Positions 46,905-56,211 of a stretch of 64,000 bases of DNA are shown piece by piece. Position numbers and translations under genes: made by a program. How positions within the stretch are numbered: the stretch's first letter is position 1; each line of letters starts with the position of its first letter. The stretch comes from Desulfovibrio inopinatus DSM 10711. Its GTDB lineage: Bacteria > Desulfobacterota > Desulfovibrionia > Desulfovibrionales > Desulfovibrionaceae. The DNA lies in contig NZ_AUBP01000026.1 in NCBI RefSeq assembly GCF_000429305.1, forward strand, positions 62,001-126,000, read 5' to 3'. The notes under the pieces are model-generated. The model searched no databases. It saw only the letters and a program-made list of their open reading frames with translations, and was not told where the DNA came from.

Positions 46905-47513
46905 TCAGCGATCCAACTCAACGTGCATCTCATCAAGCCGCTGGATCCATGCATGCTTCTCCTCAGGAGACAATGATAAGCTTTCGATTTGGTTCTTCAT
47001 AACCTCCAAGAAAGAGGATCGTTGTGTAAAATGTTCAAGTTCTTCAAGCTTTTCAACGGAATATAATACAGCTTCGAGAAGAGCTATTGCTCGTCCAATG
47101 TCACGATTTGGAGCATGCTGAAATGCAGCACATAAAACATGCATTGTGTCACCAATAACATCCGAAACAGACACATACCGCTTCCCAAAATCTTGTGCAT
47201 CCGTCTCATGGTCACTCAACATCTCGACAATATCACAACGTCCTTGCATAACTGATGTTTCCAAATCAGTATTATGACAGTCCAGTACAGTATTATATGG
47301 AATATACTTTACGCTCCGTCCTGAAATGGCCTTGGAAAACAATGTACATCTTTCGTTCACTTCATCCTCCGCGATATACTGCTTATGCCTCAATACATTC
47401 AGGCACTCGTATACTTTCATCGATAAATATTTTTTAAACAAACAAAAAGTGTCATCGCATAGCCAAAATCTCTTTTGATTTTTGGGGTCTGATAGTACAA
47501 GCACTCTTTTCAC
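46905..47513 (-). CDS. hypothetical protein
   Basis: 202 residues from a GTG start at 47513, with only a weak ribosome site. It begins KRVLVLSDPKNQKRFWLCDD and is mixed alpha/beta with several cysteines; the last third is helical and acidic. No family recognised. It is AT-richer than most genes here and lies alone between the TetR and hpnG genes. The frame is probably coding because of its length and charged, ordinary composition. Confidence 0.5.
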   Translation of the reverse strand: MKRVLVLSDPKNQKRFWLCDDTFCLFKKYLSMKVYECLNVLRHKQYIAEDEVNERCTLFSKAISGRSVKYIPYNTVLDCHNTDLETSVMQGRCDIVEMLSDHETDAQDFGKRYVSVSDVIGDTMHVLCAAFQHAPNRDIGRAIALLEAVLYSVEKLEELEHFTQRSSFLEVMKNQIESLSLSPEEKHAWIQRLDEMHVELDR

Positions 47514-47729
47514 TGTCCGGAAAAATACAGAGAGATATTATTTTGTGTTTTATACGCAATCTCCTTGAACTATAGCTTCTTTTCCGTCATGATTCTGTGA
47601 ACGTACAGGGGATGGCTGCGCAATCACAGCTCCATGCAATGATATCTGTCCCTCAAAACGATCTCCTCACATTGTATGCTCCGAGAACAACAGAACATGG
47701 TATTCCACCGGTACAGAGACTACACAACC

Positions 47730-48467
47730 ATGACAAACGCTTCGCTTTCTCCTCATTTTTATATGTTGACCGCCATGGCCTCAGAGGCAGCCACAGTTCC
47801 CCATCTAAGACAGTGGTATAAAAACAACGAGGATCATTGGGAGTCGAACATGCATACAGGCCATGTATCTGTGCGACGGGCCGGTATCGGGCAGAGTCAT
47901 GCCTATGCCTGTGCAAAAAGTATTTTTTCTCAAGGTGCTCCACATATTGTTGTTTTTGGCGTTGCAGGAGGACTGAGCCCACATCTTTTGCCAGGTGATA
48001 TTGTTATATCGTCATCTATTATACCTCAGCATTCCAAAGAATACTATCAGGCAAACCCTGAAGTTCTCAGAAAACTCACACAAAAAAAAAGCGATCTGGA
48101 TCCGTCGCGCCTTTTTTTAGGGGATATTCTGTCGTGTGAAAGCGCATTGTGCACCCCGAGTGCCAAAGAAGCAGCGTACCGAAAGACACACGCTCTTGCC
48201 GTAGACATGGAATCCGCAGGTGTGGCACGAGCCGCCAAGGAAGCTAACCGTCCTTTTGTATCCATCCGTGTGGTCTGCGACCCGGCCAATCGAACCGTAC
48301 CCGAGCCTATGAACTCGTGTTTGACACAACAAGGAACCGTCAGTCCTTGGCGCGTTTTTACGGCATTATGCAATTCTCCCGGGCTTATTGGGAAACTCCC
48401 GAGAATGCAAAAAGATTACGCCTTAGCCCTTGACGGGTTGAGGCGGGTCTGGAAAGTCCTTTTATAA
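47730..48467 (+). CDS. hpnG: hopanoid-associated nucleoside phosphorylase (HpnG-like)
   Basis: About 245 residues from ATG 47730; ATG 47676 or ATG 47763 are alternatives, and none has a strong ribosome site. PNP/UDP family features: IVVFGVAGGLSPHLLPGDIVISSS near residue 75, ALAVDMESAGVARAA (family signature MESAG) near 160, and VVCDPANRTVPE. HpnG removes adenine from adenosyl-hopane to leave the ribose-type side chain of bacteriohopanepolyols. The placement opposite hpnH, which makes adenosyl-hopane, supports this role. Confidence 0.82.
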   Translation: MTNASLSPHFYMLTAMASEAATVPHLRQWYKNNEDHWESNMHTGHVSVRRAGIGQSHAYACAKSIFSQGAPHIVVFGVAGGLSPHLLPGDIVISSSIIPQHSKEYYQANPEVLRKLTQKKSDLDPSRLFLGDILSCESALCTPSAKEAAYRKTHALAVDMESAGVARAAKEANRPFVSIRVVCDPANRTVPEPMNSCLTQQGTVSPWRVFTALCNSPGLIGKLPRMQKDYALALDGLRRVWKVLL

Positions 48468-48496
48468 CGGGAATACGATATGAGAAATGCGTGGAT

Positions 48497-49507
48497 TTAA
48501 CGCAATCGACGGCGTAACGCGATCTGAGCAGCTTTGAGAGGGTGACCGACTGTATCGAGAACAGCAGTAGGTTCAAAACCACAGTGGACCATACACTGCT
48601 CACAGCGACGATCATGTCCGCGGCCATAAGCATCCCAGTCCGTTTCTTCCATAAGGGTATGAAAACTCTCGGCATAGCCATCATCAAGGAGATAGCACGG
48701 GCGTTGCCAACCAAAAATGTTTCGAGTTGGGTTACCCCACGGGGTACATCTGTAGTTTTGGTTCCCTGCGAGGAAATCGAGATAGAGGCTTGAATGATTA
48801 AACCGCCAGCCACGTCCATGGCTCATTTCCAAAATACGTCGAAAGAGCTCCGTAGTGGATTGGCGTTCCAAAAATGCATCTTGATCGTCAGCCGAGGCAT
48901 AGTTATATCCAGGAGATACAGTCATTCCCTCGACGCCAAGCGCGCTGACCGTATCAAAAAACGTTGCCAGACGTTCGGCGGAATCTCCGGCAAAGACCGT
49001 CGTATTGGTCGTTACCCGATATCCTCTAGCAACCAACCGCTTGATAGCGGAAACGGCCGTATCGAAGACCCCTTCGCGTCGAACCAAGCTGTCATGACGA
49101 TCCCGAAGTCCATCCAAATGCACGTTGAACGTCAGGTAGGGAGACGGTTCAAATTCATGAAGCCGTTTTTCCAACAGCAGTGCATTGGTGCATAAATATA
49201 CAAAACGCTTCTGTTTCACGAGCCCGGCAACAATTTTATCCATCTCGGGGTGAAGCAAAGGTTCCCCCCCTGGAATAGACACCACCGGAGCGCCGCACTC
49301 CTCAGCCGATCCGAGACATTCTTCTAAACTTAGTCGTTTCTTCATCACCTCTGGCGAATGTGCAATCTTGCCACAGCCTTTGCATTGCAGATTACACGCA
49401 AAAAGCGGCTCCAACATAAGCACCAGTGGAAACCGTTTTGTTCTAGTGGCAATGTTCTTGAGGATATAGCCCCCGATTCGGGCTTGCTGAATGGCTGGAA
49501 TGCTCAC
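48497..49507 (-). CDS. hpnH: adenosyl-hopene synthase, radical SAM (HpnH)
   Basis: Adds the 5'-deoxyadenosyl group to diploptene, the first step to side-chain hopanoids. 336 residues from GTG 49507 (AAGGA about 8 bases upstream), giving the usual start VSIPAIQQARIGGYILKN. An earlier ATG at 49600 would run into the hpnA coding end. Cluster motif CNLQCKGCGKI (C-x3-C-x2-C) near residue 35, GGEPLLHPEMD near 85, and a C-terminal cysteine set RRCEQCMVHCGFEPTA. Starts 56 bases after the hpnA stop and is convergent with hpnG. Confidence 0.93.
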   Translation of the reverse strand: MSIPAIQQARIGGYILKNIATRTKRFPLVLMLEPLFACNLQCKGCGKIAHSPEVMKKRLSLEECLGSAEECGAPVVSIPGGEPLLHPEMDKIVAGLVKQKRFVYLCTNALLLEKRLHEFEPSPYLTFNVHLDGLRDRHDSLVRREGVFDTAVSAIKRLVARGYRVTTNTTVFAGDSAERLATFFDTVSALGVEGMTVSPGYNYASADDQDAFLERQSTTELFRRILEMSHGRGWRFNHSSLYLDFLAGNQNYRCTPWGNPTRNIFGWQRPCYLLDDGYAESFHTLMEETDWDAYGRGHDRRCEQCMVHCGFEPTAVLDTVGHPLKAAQIALRRRLR

Positions 49508-49563
49508 AAGGACATCCTTATCTCTTTTGGTGGTGGAAGAGGAGGCAGAGAGAGTGCCAGTTT

Positions 49564-50562
49564 TCAGCTTAGGGGGCAATACCCGTTTTTCTGAAACCAC
49601 TGCGCCGCATCAACCAAGGCTTTATGTGCCGGGCCAGGTGTATACCCTAATTCGTCTTGCGCTTTTCGACTCGAAAAAAACATTTTTTTCTTAGCCATAC
49701 GGAGCCCATCTCGATTAATCCGACATTCATTTTGACGACGAAGACGGGCCACAGTTTCACACACGTAGGCCAAAGGCATAAGCATATTGGGCGATAGACG
49801 CCACGTAGGGGGGCGTAAGTCTCCCAGGCGGCAAATCTCCGATAAAATTTCACATAACATCATGTCGTCACCACCCAGAATATAGCGTTCTCCGACACGA
49901 CCTCGTTCGAGCGCTAATAAATGTCCTTTAGCAACATCGTCAACATGGACGACATTGAGGCCCGTATCCACGTAAGCGGGCATTTTTCCTTGTAAAGTAT
50001 CAACGATAATCGCGCCGGTCGGCGTCGGTTTGATATCTCTCGGCCCGATCGGTGTTGAGGGACTTACCGTTACGACAGGTGCACAGTGCTCACGAACCAG
50101 CCGATCGACTTCCCGTTCAGCCAGAAATTTGGATCGCTTATAATGGCCGATCATATCAGCAAGCGTTGCCTTAGAGGTTTCATCAACGGGATTGCCCGCG
50201 GGATCAAGTCGAAGTGTACAGACGCTACTCGTATACACCACGCGCTCAACTCCCGCTTTTAATGCTGCCAATACCACATGACGCGCCCCGCCCACATTGG
50301 CGGCATACATCTGGTTTGGATCACGAACAAACAGACGGTAATCGGCAGCCACATGAAAAACGACTTCTATTCCATCCATCGCACGAGCGACAGCGTCAGC
50401 GTCGGTCAGATCTCCGTGTACTGTCTCCACATCAAGGTCTTTGAGGTTATCAAGTGGGCTGGAGGAACGTACAAGACACCGAACAGAATACCCGTTTTTC
50501 ACGGCTTGTTTGGCCACAGCGGAACCAACAAATCCGGTCGCACCTGTTACAAGAACACGCAT
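49564..50562 (-). CDS. hpnA: hopanoid-associated sugar epimerase (HpnA)
   Basis: Extended short-chain dehydrogenase, 332 residues. NAD-binding VTGATGFVGSAVAKQA (residues 5-20), VFHVAADYRLFVRDPNQMY near 70 (a diagnostic HpnA block), YTSSVCTLRL, and the catalytic YxxxK in GHYKRSKFLAERE near 145. The substrate is not firmly known; it may modify a hopanoid-linked sugar. Located in series with hpnH downstream and the lipoprotein/PhnD/HpnN group upstream. Confidence 0.92.
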   Translation of the reverse strand: MRVLVTGATGFVGSAVAKQAVKNGYSVRCLVRSSSPLDNLKDLDVETVHGDLTDADAVARAMDGIEVVFHVAADYRLFVRDPNQMYAANVGGARHVVLAALKAGVERVVYTSSVCTLRLDPAGNPVDETSKATLADMIGHYKRSKFLAEREVDRLVREHCAPVVTVSPSTPIGPRDIKPTPTGAIIVDTLQGKMPAYVDTGLNVVHVDDVAKGHLLALERGRVGERYILGGDDMMLCEILSEICRLGDLRPPTWRLSPNMLMPLAYVCETVARLRRQNECRINRDGLRMAKKKMFFSSRKAQDELGYTPGPAHKALVDAAQWFQKNGYCPLS

Positions 50563-50667
50563 AGTTTCCCCGTGGATATGAAAAAATTCAGTTGATAAGA
50601 AATGTCAGTGAGAATGAAGGAGGGAGAGACTTTTGTCCCTCCCTCTTGTGAAATTATTGGAGCCACC

Positions 50668-51438
50668 CTACTCACGGCATGCTCGCCGCAAAGATTGAGG
50701 AGGCGTTTCTCCATAGTCGGGTTTTCCATCGTCAACAAGTTTCAGAAATCGATGATACTCAATACAGGCTTTGTCTGTCTGTTCATCCTCAAGAAATGCC
50801 CGTGCCAATCCCAGACGATTTGGGGCAAATTGAGGAGCCAAAGCAACAGCAGCTTCATAGTGCTCAACAGCCAATGCGCTATCACCGATGCTCACGGGAA
50901 ACGCCGGTGCGCGGAGATAGAGTTCTCCCAGAAGACGATCAGGTCCCCCATGATCAAGTTCTGGGAAAGCCTGTGCCGCTTCTTTGGCAAGACGTTCAAT
51001 CTCTGGAACAGCTTTGAGGCCTTGTTGCGGAAATCGTTCAGCCCATAAGCCGGTCAGCGCGGCAGTCACATACTGCGCCAAAGGACTATCTGGCTTGACC
51101 TCTAAAGCACGACGGGCCAAACGTAATCCTAAGGCGGCATCCTGCCCTGCTTTGTCAAAATCCTCTCCGTGACGTGCCCAGACTCCCAGACACATTGCAC
51201 CTTTCAATGCATCGACAGGATTGCCTTCCGCCTGATCCCGATATTGTCGCACCTCTTGCGTTGTACACCCTGGCCACATGGAAATCGATTCTTGACCAAG
51301 CGCCGTATCCACAAATTCTCCCGTGGATATGGTGGGCGGAGGCGGTGCCTTTCGACCAGCACACCCGACCAATGCGACGACCGCCATAACAAGAACAAAC
51401 GCGGTGCCCCCGCTGAACTTATTGAGGACAGCTGCCAT
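50668..51438 (-). CDS. TPR-like lipoprotein in the hopanoid cluster
   Basis: 256 residues. A lipoprotein signal (GGTAFVLVMAVVALVGC, lipobox LVGC near residue 26) is followed by a helical repeat region: GLRLARRALEVKPDSPLAQYVTAAL and ALAVEHYEAAVALAPQFAPNRLGLARAFLEDEQTDKACIEY are TPR-like. It is probably anchored to the inner face of the outer membrane or the outer face of the inner membrane. Overlaps the next gene upstream by 20 bases, so it is coupled to the PhnD-like protein. Could be an adaptor for the HpnN export system; that is inference. Confidence 0.8.
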   Translation of the reverse strand: MAAVLNKFSGGTAFVLVMAVVALVGCAGRKAPPPPTISTGEFVDTALGQESISMWPGCTTQEVRQYRDQAEGNPVDALKGAMCLGVWARHGEDFDKAGQDAALGLRLARRALEVKPDSPLAQYVTAALTGLWAERFPQQGLKAVPEIERLAKEAAQAFPELDHGGPDRLLGELYLRAPAFPVSIGDSALAVEHYEAAVALAPQFAPNRLGLARAFLEDEQTDKACIEYHRFLKLVDDGKPDYGETPPQSLRRACRE

Positions 51439-52234
51439 CGGGATTCAACCGAAATGCGGGTAATGCCGGATCAGCAGGTGCGAAACCAGCGGTTTGAAGC
51501 AATTTCAGTAAATCTTGTGCTTCCGGGTCCTTCTGCATTGCCATCATGACACGAGCCGCCGATTCCGCCGCAGGAGACACGGCACCAAAGGTAACAACAG
51601 GCGAATTGGGGAGATGCGGTGTGATAAGATACGGCATAAGATCCTTGACCGCAGGCAAGGCCTTTCCGGCTTCGTACTGGACTTTCGTGGCAACGATACC
51701 GTCCAATGTACCGGCAGACACGTCACGAGCCGCTTTCATAGGACGACCCGATCCATGAAAATGAACAGGGACGGGAAAAGGCAACAAGCATGCAGCGGCT
51801 TTTGGTGTATACAACATAGTCCCCTTAAAATCGGCATCCTTATCAATCGCCTTGGATTTGGTCAGCACCCACCACGCATCATATGTATAGCCATGCGGTA
51901 ACGTCGCAGCCAACGGCTCAAGATTCAGTTTCCGAGCATTTTCCATGTAGTAACCCAGCGTAACGATACCAAACCCCGGGTTCACTTTGGACAAATGGCT
52001 TTTGGCCAGAACAAGATCATTGAAATAGGTTCCGGCATAGGTAAAATTCCCATCATTCTTTGCCGTTAAATACTCGGCAAACGCCTGCATGACGGGTGCT
52101 GCTTCTTCCGTGCTTCCGGGTTGCCCCGGCATGATCATGACAAAATCAGTCGGTTTGGCCAAAGCAATCGAGGCCGTTGACGTGAAGAACACAACCGCGA
52201 CCAACCATGCCATCACTCGTGATGAAAACGCCAT
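51419..52234 (-). CDS. PhnD-like periplasmic binding protein in the hopanoid cluster
   Basis: 271 residues from ATG 52234 (GGGAG a few bases upstream). Signal peptide 1-28 ending ASIALA; then a phosphate/phosphonate-binding type fold: FVMIMPGQPGSTEEAAPVMQAFAEYL, a FGIVTLGYYMENARKLN block and DVSAGTLDGIVATKVQYE near residue 170. No ABC permease or ATPase lies nearby. Its position between the HpnN exporter and hopanoid enzymes, with a coupled lipoprotein, hints at a periplasmic shuttle. The ligand is unknown. Confidence 0.8.
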   Translation of the reverse strand: MAFSSRVMAWLVAVVFFTSTASIALAKPTDFVMIMPGQPGSTEEAAPVMQAFAEYLTAKNDGNFTYAGTYFNDLVLAKSHLSKVNPGFGIVTLGYYMENARKLNLEPLAATLPHGYTYDAWWVLTKSKAIDKDADFKGTMLYTPKAAACLLPFPVPVHFHGSGRPMKAARDVSAGTLDGIVATKVQYEAGKALPAVKDLMPYLITPHLPNSPVVTFGAVSPAAESAARVMMAMQKDPEAQDLLKLLQTAGFAPADPALPAFRLNPDGSCPQ

Positions 52235-52411
52235 TTTTACTCCCTGTTTGCATGCACCCGCAGGCGACATTGTTGCCGGCACCATAAAACTCCGCCTTCT
52301 TTCACATGGTGCGTCAAATGCTTGTGCTCCACAAGCATTCTTTCTCCATCTTCAAGCCCTCTGTATATGTCGTATCTTTCTCTGCTATACCATTGATCGT
52401 ACCATATATTT

Positions 52412-55120
52412 TCATTTCATATACGGCCGTTTTCGAGCATCAATTTCCTTAAAGACAGCAGGCATCACAAGAAGACACGCCGCCATACAAGTGAAGGATC
52501 CAAGCACCATAATGGCACCAAGTCCGGCCAGACCTCGATGATGCGCAAAAAGCAATCCTCCAAATCCAATCATTGTTGTCGCAAAACTTAACGTAACAGC
52601 CGTTGGTGTTCCTGTATCAAAAAGTGATTGTCCATGCCCAAGTTTGGAGTGTCGAGCAAGAAAATGCACTCCACCATCAACCCCAATGGCAATGAGAACA
52701 GGAACAGCAAAAAAGTTCGCCAAGGTAAATGGAATACCGATTATACCCATCAATTCCAACAACCACAAAAGTCCAACACCCAACGGGAGCAAGTTCAGGG
52801 CAACAGCCACAATATTGCGCTCATACACCCACAAAATGCCCGCCACAAGGACAAGAGTTGTCAACGCTGCTATCATAAATGTACGATGCATAAGTTGCGA
52901 CGATTCATATACTCCCACGGGGACGCCGGTGACATCAGGGTCAACTGTTCGCAATGCCGCAACAAACGTGGTCAGCTTGTCGAACTGCCAAATATTGTCT
53001 TTGGGCATGATTTTAACCAAATATCGCCCATCCTTCCCAATGGTCAAATCGCGTATGGAAGCCGGTAAATCATCGATCTCGGCTGGAGATGTTGATAACA
53101 TTGGCAATAAATGCGTCAGCGTGTCCGCAAATTCATTGCGAAGCGTTGTCTGGAGTCCCTGAAGCCGAGATGCCGAGGCCGAATCGGTGATGAGTATATC
53201 CCGAACCGCCTCAACTTTCTCTATCAACTCGGCCACGGCGGTTAACGGAGCAGAAGCCGCCATGGCAAAAAGTTTATCAGAGAGCGATTCCAATGCTCCC
53301 TGAAAGAACATCAATGCCTCATCAAGTTGAACCGGGTCTACACCGACAACGGCTGGTGCCACCGTGACGCCAGCAAGCGCTTGTGCTGCTCTATGAAGCA
53401 AACGTTCTTTTTCTTCTTGCTGCTTTGGCAAATACTCCAAAACACTTTCGACTTTTGCCACCCCGGGTGTATTACGAAACGCGGCCTCCAATCGTTGGAC
53501 CCCGTCAATATCGTTTGCTGCAGACATGGCAAACCAGGTCGATTCATCAGCCGAATTCACAAGTTTTTTTTCGAAACGTACGGATTCCAATCCATCAGCC
53601 TGAAGCTCAAGCAAATTGTAACTGAAATGGACGTCATACAGAAAAGGCAAACCGGCAAAACTCACCAAGGCAATGACAAGCAGCAATCCACGATGATATT
53701 TGAATATCGGTCGCATAAATCGCATGGACGGTAAGCGATGAAGCATTGCCCCCACAGGAGGATTCTTTGAGGTGCAGACCAGCATCAGGGCCGGAAGAAC
53801 TGTCAACATTGCAACAAGACAAAGCAGAATACCGGTTCCTCCAACAAGCCCAAGCTCGGCGAGACCTGTAAAATCTGATCCGACAACTGTATAGAACGCA
53901 CATACCGACGTGACCGCTCCCATGACAATGCTCGGTCCGGTATCGAACAACGCCGTCTTCATCGCGGTTTTGGGTTCAATACCTCGAGCTGTTTCTTCCA
54001 TATGCCGAATAGCCAAGTGGACACCGAAATCTGAACCAATCCCCACAAGCACAAGAGCAAATACAATCGAGAGTAAATTCAAAGAACCAAGGCTCAACGT
54101 GACAAACCCAAATGTCCAAGCCATGCCGACAACAAGACTTCCGACAATAAGTACAGGCCGGAGCCAGCCGTGGAGAACCAAAACAAACAAGATTCCCACG
54201 CACACGATGGCGAGGATGGAGGCGCGGGTCATATCTTTGTCTGTTGTATGCATCTCGTCGGCATGGAGTGCCGGTCGACCGGTTAACCCGACATGAACAT
54301 CCGGAAAGGTGACACGAGTTGCATCAATAGCCGTGCGAGTGAAGGACAATGCGTCGCCGACAACATCCATCGTTTCAAAATTTTTTACCGGCAAAACTTT
54401 CATGACGAGCAAGGCGTTATCGTGCGTAAAAAAATAATGAAATGTCCCACTTTGGGGCATGAATGAAAATGTGGAGGGAGATACCTTCCCTTGTGACAGG
54501 GCGTGTTGCATCGCATCAAGAAGGCGACCAAGAGGTTGTGTCGCTTGCGTTATGTCTTCAAGCCGAACTTTCGCCGCATTCTTGGGGGGAGACAGAAACA
54601 ATTGTGCTGCCTCATCGAAAAAATGCGCGAGCGAGGGGTCCCGGCCATAGACACGAGCGAATGGAGCCATCGTATCAATACCATCAGATAACGACTCTAC
54701 CGTTTTGAGAGGAGCAAAATACAAGGCTTTATTTTTGAAATCTTGTTCACCAACTCGATACCGTACTTCACTGATGATATCCGGCCGGCGAGAGAGAAGA
54801 CCGGCAAGATGGTCTGCAAATTGTTTTGCCTGTTCCATCCCTTTCGGATTTTTCCCGGTCTGAATGACGACAAACAGGTATTCTTGATCTCCAAAATTTT
54901 CCAAAGCATTGAGATAGCGGCGCTGGTATGGAATCTCAGGGGAAACAAGATGATCCTGGTTGCTATCCAAACGCAAGAAGCCCGCAGCCGCCCCGATGGC
55001 AAGCAAAGCCAGAAAAAGACCAACACCAATTACCCACCACGGCCGGTCAGCAATCGGTCGCCAAACAAGCTCAAATAATCGAGAGAACAAGGCAGGACCA
55101 AGAATTTCAGGCTTTTTCAT
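52412..55120 (-). CDS. hpnN: RND/MMPL hopanoid transporter (HpnN)
   Basis: About 902 residues from ATG 55120 (a GTG at 55129 would add three). Two halves, each with a large periplasmic loop and about six helices: first helix WWVIGVGLFLALLAIGAAAGF (near 30), a cluster at about 275-450 (ILAIVCVGILFVLVLHG, DFGVHLAIRHMEE), and a second set at about 770-895 (VDGGVHFLARHSK, IGFGGLLFAHHRGLAGLG). The DFGVHL and VDGGVHF motifs are the typical MMPL/HpnN proton-relay regions. It carries hopanoids to the outer membrane. First gene of the minus-strand hopanoid group. Confidence 0.93.
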   Translation of the reverse strand: MKKPEILGPALFSRLFELVWRPIADRPWWVIGVGLFLALLAIGAAAGFLRLDSNQDHLVSPEIPYQRRYLNALENFGDQEYLFVVIQTGKNPKGMEQAKQFADHLAGLLSRRPDIISEVRYRVGEQDFKNKALYFAPLKTVESLSDGIDTMAPFARVYGRDPSLAHFFDEAAQLFLSPPKNAAKVRLEDITQATQPLGRLLDAMQHALSQGKVSPSTFSFMPQSGTFHYFFTHDNALLVMKVLPVKNFETMDVVGDALSFTRTAIDATRVTFPDVHVGLTGRPALHADEMHTTDKDMTRASILAIVCVGILFVLVLHGWLRPVLIVGSLVVGMAWTFGFVTLSLGSLNLLSIVFALVLVGIGSDFGVHLAIRHMEETARGIEPKTAMKTALFDTGPSIVMGAVTSVCAFYTVVGSDFTGLAELGLVGGTGILLCLVAMLTVLPALMLVCTSKNPPVGAMLHRLPSMRFMRPIFKYHRGLLLVIALVSFAGLPFLYDVHFSYNLLELQADGLESVRFEKKLVNSADESTWFAMSAANDIDGVQRLEAAFRNTPGVAKVESVLEYLPKQQEEKERLLHRAAQALAGVTVAPAVVGVDPVQLDEALMFFQGALESLSDKLFAMAASAPLTAVAELIEKVEAVRDILITDSASASRLQGLQTTLRNEFADTLTHLLPMLSTSPAEIDDLPASIRDLTIGKDGRYLVKIMPKDNIWQFDKLTTFVAALRTVDPDVTGVPVGVYESSQLMHRTFMIAALTTLVLVAGILWVYERNIVAVALNLLPLGVGLLWLLELMGIIGIPFTLANFFAVPVLIAIGVDGGVHFLARHSKLGHGQSLFDTGTPTAVTLSFATTMIGFGGLLFAHHRGLAGLGAIMVLGSFTCMAACLLVMPAVFKEIDARKRPYMK

Positions 55121-55288
55121 GACTTTCACATCTCATTAAACAAAGATTTGGCGCTTCATACGACGAGGGATGTTGGCCGTCAAACACCACGAGAAGGTTG
55201 CATCATCCTTCTCGAAAACATTGCATCACACCCCAAGCAAGCGTACGGTGTGCCGCGTCATTAACCGGAAAAAACAAGCGGAGAATGC

Positions 55289-56140
55289 ATGGAAGTCATT
55301 CGCGCCAAATACGCTGGCTTTTGCATGGGCGTGGACCTCGCCTTAAACAAGCTGGATTCTCTTGTCGAAAACAATCAGTCGCAAAATTCCATCTACACGT
55401 TGGGTCCCATCATCCACAATCCCCTCGTCCTGGAGGATTACGCGAAACGCGGAGTGTTCGTAGCGGATTCCCACGAAACCATTCCGGAAGGCGCCTCAAC
55501 CGTTATCCGTGCACATGGGATTCCCAAGCAGGTGGAAGCACGGCTCCGAGCTCAAAATCTCAATGTTGTCGATGCAACATGTCCCAAAGTAAAAAAGGCG
55601 CAACTCCTTATTGGGCGTCAAGCTGACGACGGACGCATCCTACTCCTTTTTGGAGAAGAAACACATCCTGAAGTCAAAGGACTTTTGAGCTATGCTCACG
55701 CCGGAGCGTTTGTCTTCGGGAGTGAAGAAGAACTCGATTCTTTTGCGTTTTCTCGCGATGATCGCTATTGCCTGGCAGCGCAAACCACGCAAGATCGTGA
55801 ACGTTTTGAAACCATGGCGCAGAAGCTCAACCAACGCGAAGACATCGACGTCATCGTGCTCCATACGATCTGCGATGCGACCAAGCGTCGTCAGGAAGAA
55901 GCCGTGGCATTAGCGCACGAAGTGGATTTCATGGTTGTTGTCGGCGGATTCAACAGCGGCAATACTCGACGCTTGGCAAAAGTGGTTCAAGCACAGGGTA
56001 CACCATGTGTCCATGTGGAAACACGCAAAGACCTCCCTCTTGACAAACTCGCCAAGGTTACCAAAATTGGTATGACTTCAGGAGCTTCCACTCCCAAGTC
56101 CGTGTTCGAGGACATCTACCAATGCCTCATCGGCCTTTAA
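55289..56140 (+). CDS. ispH: 4-hydroxy-3-methylbut-2-enyl diphosphate reductase
   Basis: Last step of the MEP isoprenoid pathway; makes IPP and DMAPP. 283 residues. The three cluster-binding cysteines are in place: GFCMGV (residue 12), DATCPKVKKA (near 97) and HTICDATKRRQ (near 192). TLGPIIHNP and IRAHGI are further signature blocks. GGAG precedes the ATG. Divergent from hpnN; it supplies precursors for hopanoids, though also for quinones and undecaprenol. Confidence 0.96.
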   Translation: MEVIRAKYAGFCMGVDLALNKLDSLVENNQSQNSIYTLGPIIHNPLVLEDYAKRGVFVADSHETIPEGASTVIRAHGIPKQVEARLRAQNLNVVDATCPKVKKAQLLIGRQADDGRILLLFGEETHPEVKGLLSYAHAGAFVFGSEEELDSFAFSRDDRYCLAAQTTQDRERFETMAQKLNQREDIDVIVLHTICDATKRRQEEAVALAHEVDFMVVVGGFNSGNTRRLAKVVQAQGTPCVHVETRKDLPLDKLAKVTKIGMTSGASTPKSVFEDIYQCLIGL

Positions 56141-56211
56141 TTTATGTCGCACGCTTCCTCGTGTCGTGCAAACACGACCAGGAACCAACGCCAACCCAAG
56201 GAATGCATCTT

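Noticed and set aside
49508-49600. Longer start for hpnH overlapping hpnA
   Set aside because: GTG 49507 has AAGGA upstream and gives the usual HpnH N-terminus.
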